From Devosia sp. 2618 (lineage in GTDB: Bacteria > Pseudomonadota > Alphaproteobacteria > Rhizobiales > Devosiaceae): a DNA stretch of 64,000 nt. Location of the stretch: NCBI RefSeq assembly GCF_040546815.1, contig NZ_JBEPOO010000001.1, positions 2,666,001-2,730,000 on the forward strand, given 5' to 3'. Of the stretch, positions 50,892-62,433 are shown one piece after another. The notes beneath the pieces were generated by a model. It was not told where the DNA came from, searched no databases, and saw only the letters and a program-made list of their open reading frames with translations. Made by a program: the position numbers and the translations under genes. Positions within the stretch are counted from its first letter, which is position 1; the number at the start of each line of letters is the position of its first letter.

Positions 50892-51644
50892 ATGAGGATT
50901 GCGGTTTATCGCCTGCTGTTTCTGGCTGGCCTGATCGCACTGTGGTGGCTGGCGTCCACCATGGTGACGCGCAATCTGGTGCCTTCTCCCTGGGCGACGG
51001 TGGAAGCGGCGCAGCGGTTGATTGCCGAGGGGCGGCTGCTGACGGCGCTGGGCGATAGCCTGTCGATTTATCTGGGTGGCTATGCCATCGCCATTCTGGT
51101 CGGCGTGCCGCTGGGCCTGATCATGGGCACCATCAAGCCGCTGGGCAAAACGCTCGAGATTTTCGTCTATGCGCTGTCGGCAACGCCTCGCGTGGCGTTC
51201 ATTCCGCTGATCATCGTTTTTCTGGGGCTTGGACCGCAGGCGAAAATCCTGATCATCTTCCTTGGCGCGGTGATGCCGATCCTGATCAATACCTATGCCG
51301 GTGCGCTCAATTCCGATCAGGAACTGGTGGAGATGGCCCGCTCGGTGGGCGCCAAGCAGAAGCGTATTTTTACCCAGATCATGCTGCCGGGTGCGGTGCC
51401 GTTCATCATTGTCGGCCTGCGCGTGGGCGCGACCATCGGGCTGATCAATACAGTGGTGGCCGAACTCTATACCGCCGTCAAAGGGCTGGGTGGGCTATTG
51501 GCGATTTACGGCAATACATTCCGCATGGCGGAGTATTTCGTCATCGTCCTGACGCTGGCGTTGATCGGCGTGCTGGTCACCGAAGCGCTGCGGTTCGTCG
51601 AAGTTCGGCTGGGACGCTGGCGTCGAAGTGAAGTAACTATCTGA
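50892..51644 (+). CDS. NitT/TauT-family ABC transporter permease
   Basis: A 250-residue permease with about six helices, SsuC/TauC type. LIALWWLASTMVTRNLVPSP is the first helix region and GYAIAILVGVPLGLIMG the next. The ATPase-docking loop reads MARSVGAKQKRIFTQIMLPGAVPFI, with the conserved E-x(n)-A-x(n)-G. It is the first gene of a permease, binding protein, ATPase operon, with a GAGGGGAG ribosome binding site. Substrates of this family include sulfonates, nitrate/cyanate, thiamine precursors and aromatics; this one is not assigned. Confidence 0.9.
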   Translation: MRIAVYRLLFLAGLIALWWLASTMVTRNLVPSPWATVEAAQRLIAEGRLLTALGDSLSIYLGGYAIAILVGVPLGLIMGTIKPLGKTLEIFVYALSATPRVAFIPLIIVFLGLGPQAKILIIFLGAVMPILINTYAGALNSDQELVEMARSVGAKQKRIFTQIMLPGAVPFIIVGLRVGATIGLINTVVAELYTAVKGLGGLLAIYGNTFRMAEYFVIVLTLALIGVLVTEALRFVEVRLGRWRRSEVTI

Positions 51645-51676
51645 CAGACCAATAAATAACGCTTGAGGAGATTGTT

Positions 51677-52690
51677 ATGAAGATCACATTGCTGAGCACT
51701 CTGGCCGCTGCGTTGATGGCTTCGACGATGGCCGCACAGGCCGCGCCGTTTCGACTGATCGTCACCGATCTGGAAACGCCGCTGGTGCCGAACTCCGTTA
51801 TGGATCTGGCGCTGCAGGAAGGCTATTTCGAACGCGAAGGCGTGGATGTGGAACTGGTGCGCGTGCAGCAGACACCATCGGCGCTGGCCGCCATTCAGGC
51901 TGGCGATGGCGAGATGGCCAATATAGGCACCGACGCCCTGTTGTTGCTGGTGGCCGGTGGCGCGGACGATCTGCGCGCCGTGGTTTCGCCCAACAAGTCG
52001 CTGCCCTTCCTGATCGCCGCCAAGGATGCGGTCGCAACGCCGGCTGACCTGGCCGGCAAGAGCTTCGGCATTGGCCGGCCGGGGAGTCTCGATCAATCGC
52101 TCAGCACGCGCGTGATGATTGCGCAGGGTGTAGATCCCGAGACTGTCGAGTTCGTCGCGCTCGGCCAGCCCAATGTCCGCGCGCAGGCGCTGATGGCCAA
52201 CCAGATCGACGCGACCACCATTTCCATCGGCGTATGGAGCTCCCTGCCCGACACGACGGGCCTGCATGTGCTGGTGTCGCAGGACGACTATTATGCGGCA
52301 GCGCCCTTGGTCAGCAAGGTCAACATCGTGACCGCCAAGGTGCTCGAAGAGCGCCGTGACGAGGTCAAGGGCGTGATCACCGCGCTGGTCAAGGCGTCGC
52401 GCGACTTCGCCGCCGATCCGGCCGTGTGGGTTGCCGCCATGGAAAAGGCGCGCCCCGATGTCGACAAGGCCACGCTTGAAACGCTGGGCGACAGCTTTGC
52501 CAAGAGCTGGAGCGTCAATGGCGGGCTGAACAAAGCCGAGCTCGATTACACGGCCGGCTCGCTCTATGAGGGCGAAGACTTCGCCAGCGTGCGCAAGGTG
52601 GAACTGTCCGAATGGGCCGATTTCAGCGTGCTCGATGAGGTGCTGGCCGAGCTTGGCACCGATGCCGCCGCGGACAGCGTTTCGCGATGA
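51677..52690 (+). CDS. NMT1/THI5-like ABC transporter substrate-binding protein
   Basis: A 337-residue secreted protein, signal peptide MKITLLSTLAAALM to AQA-A. DLALQEGYFEREGVDVELVR is the usual NMT1/SsuA early segment, followed by AAIQAGDGEMANIGTDALL, DLAGKSFGIGRPGSLDQSLS and ALMANQIDATTIS. GAGGAG lies about 7 bases before the ATG. Periplasmic ligand capture for the permease encoded upstream. It overlaps the ATPase gene start by 4 bases (ATGA). The ligand is unknown. Confidence 0.88.
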   Translation: MKITLLSTLAAALMASTMAAQAAPFRLIVTDLETPLVPNSVMDLALQEGYFEREGVDVELVRVQQTPSALAAIQAGDGEMANIGTDALLLLVAGGADDLRAVVSPNKSLPFLIAAKDAVATPADLAGKSFGIGRPGSLDQSLSTRVMIAQGVDPETVEFVALGQPNVRAQALMANQIDATTISIGVWSSLPDTTGLHVLVSQDDYYAAAPLVSKVNIVTAKVLEERRDEVKGVITALVKASRDFAADPAVWVAAMEKARPDVDKATLETLGDSFAKSWSVNGGLNKAELDYTAGSLYEGEDFASVRKVELSEWADFSVLDEVLAELGTDAAADSVSR

Positions 52691-53550
52691 TCGATGACGC
52701 CCCGCACCGGATCGGATCTGCCAAAGGCGCCGTAGAAGCGCCGCGCATCCTGTTGCAGGGCGTGTCCAAAACCTTCAAGGGCAAGAAAGAGGGCGACGGC
52801 ACCGTCGCCCTCAAAAATGTTGACCTTGCGGTCAAGGACGGGGCCTTCGTGTCGTTGCTTGGCCCGTCGGGCTGCGGCAAGACTACCGTGCTGCGCATGG
52901 TCAACGGGCTGCTGACGCCCGATAGCGGCACCGTCACCGTGTCGGGGCGGACGCCGACACCGGGCCCTGAAATGGGCTTTGTGTTCCAGTCGTTCCGGCT
53001 CATTCCGTGGTCGACGGTGCGCGGCAACGTGGAATTTGCGCTGGTTGAATCCATTCCCGACAAGGCCGAGCGCCGCGAGCGCGCCGACCGCTATATCGAA
53101 CTGGTCGGCCTGCGCCGCTTTGCCGATGCCTATCCGAGCGAGCTTTCGGGCGGCATGAAGCAGCGCGTCGCGCTGGCCCGCGCGCTGGCGTCCGAGCCCG
53201 ATATCTTGCTGATGGACGAGCCGTTTGCCAGCATTGATGCGCAGACGCGCGAGCTGATGCAGATCGAGCTGATGCGGCTGTGGACCGTGCGCAAATCGGT
53301 GGCGCTATTTGTGACGCATAGCGTTGACGAGGCCATCCTGCTGGCCGACCAGATCGTGCTGATGGGCCCCCGCCCCGGCCGCGTGCTGGAGGTGATCGAC
53401 GTCGGGCTGGAACGGCCGCGCTGGACCTATGACGTGCGCGCCGAACCGCGCTTCATCGAGCTCAGAAGCTATTTGTGGGATCGTATCAGGACCCTGGTTC
53501 TGACCGATCCAGAGTCCGATTTCTACGGCCGCGACCTTGGGTCAGCGTAG
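52687..53550 (+). CDS. NitT/TauT-family ABC transporter ATP-binding protein
   Basis: A 287-residue ATPase of the SsuB/TauB/NrtD group. Walker A is GPSGCGKTTV, the Q-loop FVFQSFRLIPWSTV, signature LSGGMKQRVALARAL, Walker B ILLMDEPFASID and the H-loop FVTHSVDEA. The C-terminus carries the extended region typical of the group. It is translationally coupled to the binding-protein gene. Its last 9 bases overlap the 3' end of the convergent gene at 53542, so the two operons collide tail to tail. Confidence 0.93.
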   Translation: MIDDAPHRIGSAKGAVEAPRILLQGVSKTFKGKKEGDGTVALKNVDLAVKDGAFVSLLGPSGCGKTTVLRMVNGLLTPDSGTVTVSGRTPTPGPEMGFVFQSFRLIPWSTVRGNVEFALVESIPDKAERRERADRYIELVGLRRFADAYPSELSGGMKQRVALARALASEPDILLMDEPFASIDAQTRELMQIELMRLWTVRKSVALFVTHSVDEAILLADQIVLMGPRPGRVLEVIDVGLERPRWTYDVRAEPRFIELRSYLWDRIRTLVLTDPESDFYGRDLGSA

Positions 53551-54342
53551 CAGGCTAACGGCGATGCCGTAGTCCTCGGCGAAGCGGGCGATGGTTCCGT
53601 CCTTGTCCATCTGATCGAGCACCTCGTCCATATGCAGACGGAGCGTCGTGTCGCCTTTCCAGAAGCCGAGCGAGATGCCGGTTGACGCTGGTCCGTCCGG
53701 TAGAGGCGCGATCTCGAGACCCGTGTCGCGGAACAGGAAGGCGGCCATGATGGAGTCGGTGATGGCGACGGGTGCTTTGCCCGCATCAATGGCCGTAGCG
53801 ACGTCGGCCGGCGTCTGCTCGGGCAGGATGTGGATACCGGCTTTGCGCAGGTAGCTGCCAAGAGCAACCCGATCCAGTGCGAAGACGCCGGGGGTGAACA
53901 CCACTTCGGCCGGTGGCCAGACTGTGCCGGGCGCGGCGACCTGAACCCAGGAACTGGTCAGATAGGGCTCGCCCAGTTCCATCAGGCTGCGGCTCCACGA
54001 ATTGTCGCGGAGGCCACCGACGATCATGCGGCAGGTCGCGCGGGTGATCCGCCAGTTGGCAGGATTGAACTCACGGGCCATGGCGATATTGGCCGTGACG
54101 GTGGCGCGCCAGCCGGAGCGGCGCGCGGCTTCTTCGACCAGCGCGATCTCAAAGCCCGGGCGATCCCGATCGCGCGTCACCAACGGCCCCATTTCGCGCG
54201 GGGCGCAGACGGTCAGTCGCCCAGCCGCCTGCGTTTCCTCCAGCGCCGTATCGGGCGGCAAGAGGTTGACGGCCAGTACTACCGCGAAGGACACAGCCAG
54301 CGGCGCGATGGTCAGCAGAACGGCGCGGAGCGACAGGGCCAT
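53542..54342 (-). CDS. Membrane-anchored family 3 substrate-binding-like protein (MxaJ/XoxJ-like context)
   Basis: A 266-residue protein with an N-terminal hydrophobic segment (LRAVLLTIAPLAVSFAVVLA) that may be an uncleaved anchor. A type-2 binding domain of the amino-acid (SBP_bac_3) kind follows: GRLTVCAPREMGP, RPGFEIALVEEAARRSGW, CRMIVGGLRDNSWSRSLM, TPADVATAIDAGKAPVAITD. Two cysteines (TVCAP and ATCRM) could pair. It is the last gene of the minus-strand operon, 3 bases after the ABC-2 permease stop. A binding protein beside MoxR and DUF58 genes recalls mxaJ of methanol dehydrogenase clusters, but no dehydrogenase is visible here. Confidence 0.78.
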   Translation of the reverse strand: MALSLRAVLLTIAPLAVSFAVVLAVNLLPPDTALEETQAAGRLTVCAPREMGPLVTRDRDRPGFEIALVEEAARRSGWRATVTANIAMAREFNPANWRITRATCRMIVGGLRDNSWSRSLMELGEPYLTSSWVQVAAPGTVWPPAEVVFTPGVFALDRVALGSYLRKAGIHILPEQTPADVATAIDAGKAPVAITDSIMAAFLFRDTGLEIAPLPDGPASTGISLGFWKGDTTLRLHMDEVLDQMDKDGTIARFAEDYGIAVSLLR

Positions 54343-54345
54343 CGG

Positions 54346-55212
54346 CTAGAGCCTGCGGAATTCGTACATGGCGAAGAGGAACAACACGACGGCCATGCCC
54401 CCGGTGATCTGCCAGCCCAGGATTGCCGGGAATTGGTTGAAGCCGATCAGAATGCCGCGCAGGGTATCAACCGCATAAGTCACCGGATTGGCCTCAACGA
54501 GCGCCACCAGCCAACGCGGATAGGTCACCAGCGTTTGGGCGCGGGTCAGCGCGGGATCAAGCGGGAAAACCGAGGATGAGGTGAAGTAGAGCGGCAAGAC
54601 CAGCGCGTTGGAGAACACGCCAAAGCCCTCAAAGCCCTTCACATAGTTGGCGATGACGATGCCGAGGGACGTCATGCCGAAGGCAAGCAGGAACATCAGC
54701 GCCATGGCGGCGCCGACATCGGGCAGGCTCATCTGGATATTGGCGAAGCGGGCGACGGCCAGCACCAAGAGACCGTGCACGACTGCCGTGGTGGCGCCAC
54801 CCAGAACCTTACCCAGGAGGATGAAGTTACGCGGCAGCGGCGACACCAGCACTTCGCGCAGGAAGCCGAATTCCCGGTCCCAGATAAGCGACACCGCCGA
54901 CTGGATCGAGGTGTAGAGGATGTTGAGGACGATCACGCCTGGGAAGATGTACTGGAGATAGGTGTAGGGCACGATGAAGCGCACATCGCCCATCACCTCG
55001 CCACGGAAGAACGGGTTGAGGCCGACGCCAAGGATCAGCACCCAGAGCAGCGGGCGCGATACGCCGCCGACCAGTTGGCCACGATCGGTCAGCGAGCGTT
55101 TTACTTCGCGCCACCAGATGGCCTGCACGCCGCAGGCGATGTCCCAAATGTCCTTGAACCCACCCGGAGCGGGGCGGCGGCGCATGCCGTTATTCGCCAT
55201 CTCGTTGCTCAT
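54346..55212 (-). CDS. ABC-2 type transporter permease
   Basis: A 288-residue export-type permease with six helices. SRPLLWVLILGVGLNPFF, then PGVIVLNILYTSIQSAVSLI, DREFGFLREVLVSPLPRNFI (the loop characteristic of NodJ/DrrB-like permeases) and VLPLYFTSSSVFPLDPAL. The final helix is near MAVVLFLFAMYEFRRL. It overlaps the ATPase stop by 4 bases. With that ATPase it should export a lipid, polymer or peptide-like substrate. PQQ-dehydrogenase-associated ABC permeases are a related group, so a similar role is possible. Confidence 0.9.
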   Translation of the reverse strand: MSNEMANNGMRRRPAPGGFKDIWDIACGVQAIWWREVKRSLTDRGQLVGGVSRPLLWVLILGVGLNPFFRGEVMGDVRFIVPYTYLQYIFPGVIVLNILYTSIQSAVSLIWDREFGFLREVLVSPLPRNFILLGKVLGGATTAVVHGLLVLAVARFANIQMSLPDVGAAMALMFLLAFGMTSLGIVIANYVKGFEGFGVFSNALVLPLYFTSSSVFPLDPALTRAQTLVTYPRWLVALVEANPVTYAVDTLRGILIGFNQFPAILGWQITGGMAVVLFLFAMYEFRRL

Positions 55213-56204
55213 CTTCGTCCTCCGGCTGGGGGTCTTCCGCGACCCGACGTTGGAGCTTCTTCGCGCAGGGCGCGGCCCGTAAGGTTGAGGAAAACGCTTT
55301 CAAGGCTTGGCGGCTCAAGGGTCGCGAGCCCGATTTTGCCGCGCAGGGCAGCGAGCGCGGTTTCAGCTTCGGGCAGCGTGTCGAAGCGCACGAGGATATT
55401 GCCATCGGGCAAGGTCAGAGCATCAGGATGGACGGCAAGAATTGCGGCGCGGCCCTCGGTGCCTTCTGGCTGCAAGCGCAGGAGTGTTGTGCCATGCGCG
55501 GCCTTGAGGTCCGCTGGCGTGCCTTCAACGAGGATCTTGCCCTTTTCGATGACGCAGACCCGGTCGGCGCCGCCCACTTCGTCAATGTAATGGGTGGTGA
55601 CGACGATGGTGAGGCCGGTCTTTTCGCGCAGGTCGGACAGGTATTGCCAGATATTGGCGCGCGACTGCGGATCGAGCCCGACGGTCGGTTCGTCCATGAA
55701 GAGAATTTCGGGGTCGTGCAGCAGACCGCGCGCGATCTCCAGGCGCCGTTTCATACCGGCAGAAAGCGTGCGCGCCGGGGCATTGCGCCACTCGGACAGT
55801 TGCACGAGTTCGAGCATTTCGTCGATCCGCTGCCGTCGTTCGGCGCGACCCATGGCGTGCACGCGACCGTGGAATTCGAGATTGTCGAACACCGACAGGC
55901 GGGTGTCCAAGGTGGAGTTTTGGAAGATCACGCCGATACGACGACGCACGCCGCGTGGATCGCGCGATACGTCCAACCCGGCCACCAGAGCGCGACCGGA
56001 GAGCGGCGCGCGGATGGTGCAGAGGATATCGATCAAGGTCGATTTTCCCGCGCCGTTCGGCCCGATCAGGGCAAACAGGCTGCCCATGGGCACGGTTAGG
56101 CTGACATCGTCGAGCGCGAGCATGCGGCCATAGCGTTGCGAGACGCCTTCGATGGAAATGGCGGAGAGGATTTCCCCGTTTTGCGGGGTCGCAGCTTGGC
56201 TCAT
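55209..56204 (-). CDS. ABC-2 type exporter ATP-binding protein (DrrA/CcmA type)
   Basis: A 331-residue ATPase. Walker A is GPNGAGKSTL, Q-loop VIFQNSTLD, signature TLSAGMKRRLEIARGLL, Walker B ILFMDEPTVGLDP and H-loop VVTTHYIDE. An extended C-terminal domain of about 90 residues (LRLQPEGTEGRAAILAVHPD onward) resembles DrrA. Both ends overlap neighbouring genes by 4 bases, so it is tightly coupled within the operon. It pairs with the permease encoded at 54346. The last residues (SGRGRPPAGGRR) are basic and probably disordered. Confidence 0.93.
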   Translation of the reverse strand: MSQAATPQNGEILSAISIEGVSQRYGRMLALDDVSLTVPMGSLFALIGPNGAGKSTLIDILCTIRAPLSGRALVAGLDVSRDPRGVRRRIGVIFQNSTLDTRLSVFDNLEFHGRVHAMGRAERRQRIDEMLELVQLSEWRNAPARTLSAGMKRRLEIARGLLHDPEILFMDEPTVGLDPQSRANIWQYLSDLREKTGLTIVVTTHYIDEVGGADRVCVIEKGKILVEGTPADLKAAHGTTLLRLQPEGTEGRAAILAVHPDALTLPDGNILVRFDTLPEAETALAALRGKIGLATLEPPSLESVFLNLTGRALREEAPTSGRGRPPAGGRR

Positions 56205-57132
56205 GCAATCACTCCCGCCACAGGCAGCCGCTCGAGGCAGACATCGCTGAGCTGCGCTTCGGCGTCAACTGGAAGAAAAACGTTCCACCCCGACAGCGAT
56301 TCGACAAGCGTATCGGTGTGGCGACCGAGCGCAGCGCGGTAGCCGGTCAGGGTGGTTTCGTCGATGGTCATATCGCGCTCGCGGCCAGTTTCGGCATCCA
56401 CGAGCCGGATGATGCCCTGCCCCAGCGACGATGGATCGCGTTCGGACGCTGACAGAACATGGAGCGCCGTCACCGTGGCAGGGGTCGATGCAAGCGACGC
56501 CAGAGCTACCGCCACGTCGGCCTCCCAGAAGTCAGACACGATGAAAATCAGTGAGCCGGCGTCGCTGCTGGGGATGAGTTCGGTGAGGGCCGCCGCCAGC
56601 GATGCCGAGGCGTCGCGCTTGCTGGCGTCTTCCCGGTCACGGGGGGCCTCGATTTGTGGTTCGGCGAAGGCGAACATGTCGGGGGCACGGGTGCGGCCCT
56701 GCCATAGGGGCGAACGCCGGATGCCGTTTTCGCCTTCCAGCACGACCAGACGCACCTTGTCCTGTCCGGACAAAGCCACGAAACCCAGCGCCCGGGCAAC
56801 GCCGGTGGCGAGCGCGGCTTTGGTGTCAGGCTGCACCATCATCGACGCCGTCAGATCCAGCACGATGGTGACAACGAACTGGCGACGTTGCACATATTTG
56901 CGGGTGAACGGATCGCCGCGCGCGATACTGCGCGGATCGACATGACGCAGATCATCGCCGGCCCGATAGGTCCGGAAATCGGCGAACTCCATGCCCGGCC
57001 CGCTGGTGCGCGACGCGCGTTCGCCAACGCCCGTCGTGGCGCGCGCGCCCGGCGGCACGAACCGCATTGTTGACAGTCGATCCATCAACTCGGGCGACGG
57101 CATTGCCCGCCCTGATGCGGCTGGTCTTGCCA

Positions 57133-57133
<1 letters not shown>
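56201..57133 (-). CDS. DUF58 (VWA-like) protein, MxaS type
   Basis: A 310-residue DUF58 protein. The core signature is GPGMEFADFRTYRAGDDLRHVDPRSIARGDPFTRKYVQRR (around 56890-57010). A VWA-like strand with VTIVLDLTASM follows, where D-x-T-x-S replaces the usual MIDAS D-x-S-x-S, then DKVRLVVLEG and FIVSDFWE. No membrane helix is seen. It overlaps the ATPase start by 4 bases and the MoxR stop by 1. DUF58 proteins work with MoxR ATPases in assembling or activating periplasmic or membrane complexes; the client here is unknown. Confidence 0.9.
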
Positions 57134-58127
<994 letters not shown>

Positions 58128-58131
<4 letters not shown>

Positions 58132-61100
58132 GAGGCAATTCCTTCGTCTGAGCGGGTATGAGCGTCTGGCACGGTGCGACGAGAAGTTGGACGGGCGGGA
58201 CGCATGTAAAAAACGAGAGCAGTCAAAAAGGCGAGCAGAGCCAGCACGAGCCAAGGGGCCGTAACGCCGGGAACCAGACGAACGCCCCAGCCCGTGGGCA
58301 CGGACGCGGCGCCGCCCGCGACGAGCAGCGGCTGGTCGACCAAAGGCTCGGCCCAGAATGGCCGGGAGCGATAATAGGCGGTTTCAGCGATCTCTTCGGT
58401 CGGGGCGGTCTGGCCGCTGACGGGGCGGCGTGATTCGGCCGGCAGAGCGACGCGGGCGGCGATGCGACCGGCCTTTTCGGGAGCAAATGAAGCTTCGTAG
58501 ATGCCGGGTTTGATTTCGGTCATCTGTAGATTGAGTGCGGCAGCGCCGTCGATCTCGATGGCTGCGATGGCGGCAAGACCTTCGCGGGGCGCGCCTTCGG
58601 AATCGAGGGCCTCAAGCGTGAGCAGCATCTGCTCGCCGGTGTCGGCGAGACGCAGCCATGGGCCATTTGCGGGGCGGGTGGGACGGATCTGGCGCAGGAC
58701 ATGTGGCCAGAGCGCCGCCAAAGACGGATCGGCCTGCCAGTTGCGGGTCCAGTTGCCGGTGACATCGCTGGAAAACGCAAGGACCTGACCATTGCCCTGA
58801 CGCCAGGTGGCAAGGAGCGGCGCTTCTTCGCCATCCGGCGTGGTGGTGGTGAGGGCAACGCGCGCGTCGGGCTTGGCCGTGGTCAAGACAACGCCATCGA
58901 CCGGCGGCAACCGGGTGGGCAGGCCGCGCAGGAGCGGGTCGGACAGATCGCCGAGTTGTGGCTGCCCCTGCCCTTCGCGAACCGGCGACGACAGCAGCAT
59001 CGCTTCCTGCGAGAGGATGGACGGTAGCGTGGCGAAATCGTCGGAGGCATGCACGGAACCGCCGCCTGCCGCGGCGATTTCCGCAACGGCCTTTGCGTCG
59101 GCGCCGGTGCCGACGGCCACGGCGGAAACGGTGATCCCTTCGGCCCGCATAGCGGTCGCGATGCCGGTGAAGTCGCCCGGCGTGCTCAGACCATCAGTCA
59201 TCACGATCATATGGCGGGCCTGCGCCTCTGAGCCACGGAGCAATTCCCAGCCGGCCAGAAGACCCGGCGCGATGGCGGTGCCGCCGCCGGTATCGACGGT
59301 GGCCAATGCGGCGCGCACTGCGTCGGCGTCGCTGGCAATGGTCAGTGGCAGGACAATGCGGGCTTCGGTGTCGAAGACCACGATGCCGACACGGCTTTCG
59401 GGATTGAGAAGGGCAATGGCGCCTTGCGTCGCCTGTCGCGCCATTTCGAGGCGCGTGCCGCCGGCGACCTGCTGGTTCATGCTGCCGGAGCGGTCGAGCA
59501 CAAAAACCATCGTCACCTCGGGCGCTTCGCGCGGAACGCGGGCCGAAAGGGGGGACAACTTTTCAAACGGCGTGGCAAAATAGCCGCCGGGGCCGAAGGC
59601 GTTGCCGCCACCGAGCATGACCAGTCCAAGGCCGTGACGCGTTACGGCGCTTTCGATCAGTCCGGCTTCGCGGCTGGTGACGGCGCGGGCCGGCATGTTC
59701 AGCAGGACCACGGCGTCGAAATCGAGCCAGTCGCGCAGATAGTCCGGCGCATTGGCAGGGTTGACGACGGCAAGACCGGGCTGGCCGTCGGGAGGTATGC
59801 CGGGAACGGTGGCTGTCGCAAGCTGGGCGAAAGCCTCGCCATGCACAGCGTCGGATGCGAGCACGAGGACGGGACGACCGACACGAGCGATTGCGATGGC
59901 GGACAGCGACGAGGTTCGGCCGCCCGCGATGCTGACCGTGACGGTGAACAGGGTTTCGCCGACGGCCAGTGGCGGCAGTTCGGTTTCGATCCGGTTCATG
60001 CCGTGCTGGAGCGTCGCGTCTTCCACCACAAGCTGAGTGCCATTGGCATGGAAGGCGATCTGGACGGGGATCTCGATGTCGGACTGGACCAGTGCCGTCA
60101 GCCCGAGCCGGTCGCCGGGTGCGGCATCGGCAGGCAGGGCTAGCGCGGTGATCATCGGGCCAGTGGCGGGGCGAAGCGGCAGCGAGGCGGGCTCGAGATA
60201 GGCGTTGGCGGGCAGGTTTAGCTGGCTATTGCTGAAGGCGGGGATGGCGGAGCGGACAGGTGCGCCCGCAACGATGTCTGCCACCTGATGCGATGGGACC
60301 AGAGCTGATGCCAGATTCAGGGCAACGGCGGGATGGGTGATCGTGGTTGGCAGTGGTTCGGATAGGCCGCCGACCTGTGCGGGGGCGGTCGGCGCCTGCA
60401 CTCCGTCTCGCAGGATACGTGGCGATGGGCCTGCGGCAATGGCGAGACCGGTGGCGGCCGCATTGCCGCCTTCGGGAACCAGTTCAACGCGCACGCTGCG
60501 CTCGAAGGGGAGCGGGAATGCGAGGCCAACGAGCGCTGCGGCAACAAGGATCAGTGCGCCAAGGGCAGGCAATGCGCGCTTGCCGCTGCTGCGGAACCGC
60601 AGGGCTGCATCGGCGGCCAGGAACAGGGCAGCGGCGAGCAGCAGGTACCACATGAGGCCGAGGGGGGGCGCATCGACCGGAGTGGTCGCGGGTGCCTCTG
60701 CCAGCGTGTTGCCGAAGCGGTCGGGCGCAGAGTTGATGGCCAACAGATCACCAGATGGAACGCGGAACAGGCCGGATACGAGCGGGGTGAAAACCGTTGC
60801 ATCGGTATTGAACGTGGTGCCGTTCGCGACGGCAACATAGGTGCCCGTTTCGGCTGCGCAGGGCAGACCGACCTGGCAGTTGGCGCGGGGAAGGTCTGTC
60901 AGGCGCAGCCAGTCGGTTATTGCGCCGGTCAGAAGCGGCAGCACGTCGCCGCTGCTCCAGTTGACTCGGCGCGGGTCAAACTTGAGGTGGATGTCCTGAA
61001 ATGCGCCGCGCGTACTGACAGCCAGCAGCGGATAGCTGGCACCAGCAACGAGGACCTCATGGCCATCGGGAAGCGGGCGGGTGGAGACGGAACTGAAGCT

Positions 61101-62366
61101 GGGCGTTTTCCAGTCTTCGGCACCAGTCAGCGGGTGAAACGGGTGCCAGAAATCTGCGTCGGCGACGACGGCCGTATCCCTTAAATCCTCGCCGACACCG
61201 GCGCTGCCGATCCACAGCGTGGGGGCTTTGGGGGCCTCAGGCAGGGTGATGCCATCGACAACCACCAGCGCATAGTCGGCGATATCTTGTGGCAGCGCGT
61301 CGGCGCGGAACACTTCGAGACCATCCTGGGCCATGATGGCACGGACAAGCGGCTGGTCAGATGCGGTGGTCGACGCAATGTAGAGGACACGTTGGGGCGC
61401 CAAGGACGCCGTGAGGAAACGGGCTTCGGCGCCGGGCCATGCCTGCCGATCTTCGGCTTGCGCGTTGACGGAGACGAGGCCGGGTTCCTTGAGGTCGAGC
61501 GTTTCGTCGATCCGGGCAGTCCCGTCAGTCAGCTTGAGATCTAGGCGCTTCCACGGCAGCGGCGGACGTGCGCCGATATCGGCGGTGACGGTGAAGCCAA
61601 TCGAGACTGTGGCGTTGGTGAGGTGCTGATCGGCGCGCAAAGTGCCCTTCAGCGCCCATTTCTGCCCGTCTATCGGGACGAGGCGGAGATCTAGGCTTGG
61701 GGCCAGTGGTGGGACCAGGACAGGCAAGTGGGTGAAGGCAGGTAGTGCGCCGGTTTCCGTGGCGAAAACAGACGGCGTGGCACCGCCAACAATGAGGCCT
61801 GTCGCGGTTTCGGTGGGATCGAGCGTTTGGCGTACTAGGCTTGCGACGGCGGTCCAGTCGGTGGGGCCGTCGCTGGCGCTTGCTTGGTCGAGCAGCGGGA
61901 CGAAGGCCTCGGGCTCATAGGCGTGGCGGGCGGCAAGAAGGCGTGGCTCAGGCCCGGCAAGGATCAGCGACACATGTTGTGGTGGAGCGCCTTTTTGGTC
62001 GGCCAAATTGCGCGCGAGTTCGGCACGGGCGACGTCGAACAGTGTCCCCTGCCCGCTTGCCGTGCGCATTTGCGCCGAGCCGTCGAGCACCACGACCAAA
62101 TGGGCTGGCGGCGGAGCGCCCAAAAAGGGCTGCGCCAAAGCCAACACCAGCGCCGCGAGCGCTGCAAGTTGCAGCAGCAAAAGCGCGGAAAGCTTGGGGA
62201 GCTTGCGGCGGCGACGGGCGGCCCCCGGCAGGTCCGGCAGCGTCAGCCATATTTGGATGCTGGGCACGACCCGGCGCTCGGGGCGCGTTGTGTGCAACCA
62301 GATGACCAGCGCTGCAAATGCGAGCAGCCCAAGCATTGCGGGGGCAAGAAGGCCGAAACTCAACAC
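58128..62366 (-). CDS. Giant double VWA-like membrane protein (BatA-like plus GATase-like/VWA half)
   Basis: A 1412-residue protein that reads like two proteins joined. Half 1 (1-560): BatA-type N-terminus with helices at about 5-25 and 57-80, then a VWA-like domain starting VVVLDGSAQM, where the MIDAS D-x-S-x-S is degenerate (D95-G-S-A-Q). Helices near 571-590 and 602-620 follow. Half 2 (620-1412): beta-rich region, a GATase1-like domain (VLLNMPARAVTSREAGLIES, LVMLGGGNAFGPGGY), a true VWA domain with intact MIDAS D958-R-S-G-S, DTGGGTAIAPGL and MTDG. A C-terminal helix lies near 1370-1390. Start GTG 62366. It is coupled to the MoxR gene by a 4-base overlap. Confidence 0.87.
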
Positions 62367-62433
62367 GCATATACCCCGAAAAGACTTGCATTACCGGGAC
62401 AGGCGTCCCGGCGGTCGGCCAAATAAAGTGCGA

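Noticed and set aside
50892..53550. Assigning the NitT/TauT-type operon to taurine, nitrate or thiamine precursor uptake
   Set aside because: No substrate-specific catabolic gene or riboswitch lies beside it, so the ligand cannot be decided.
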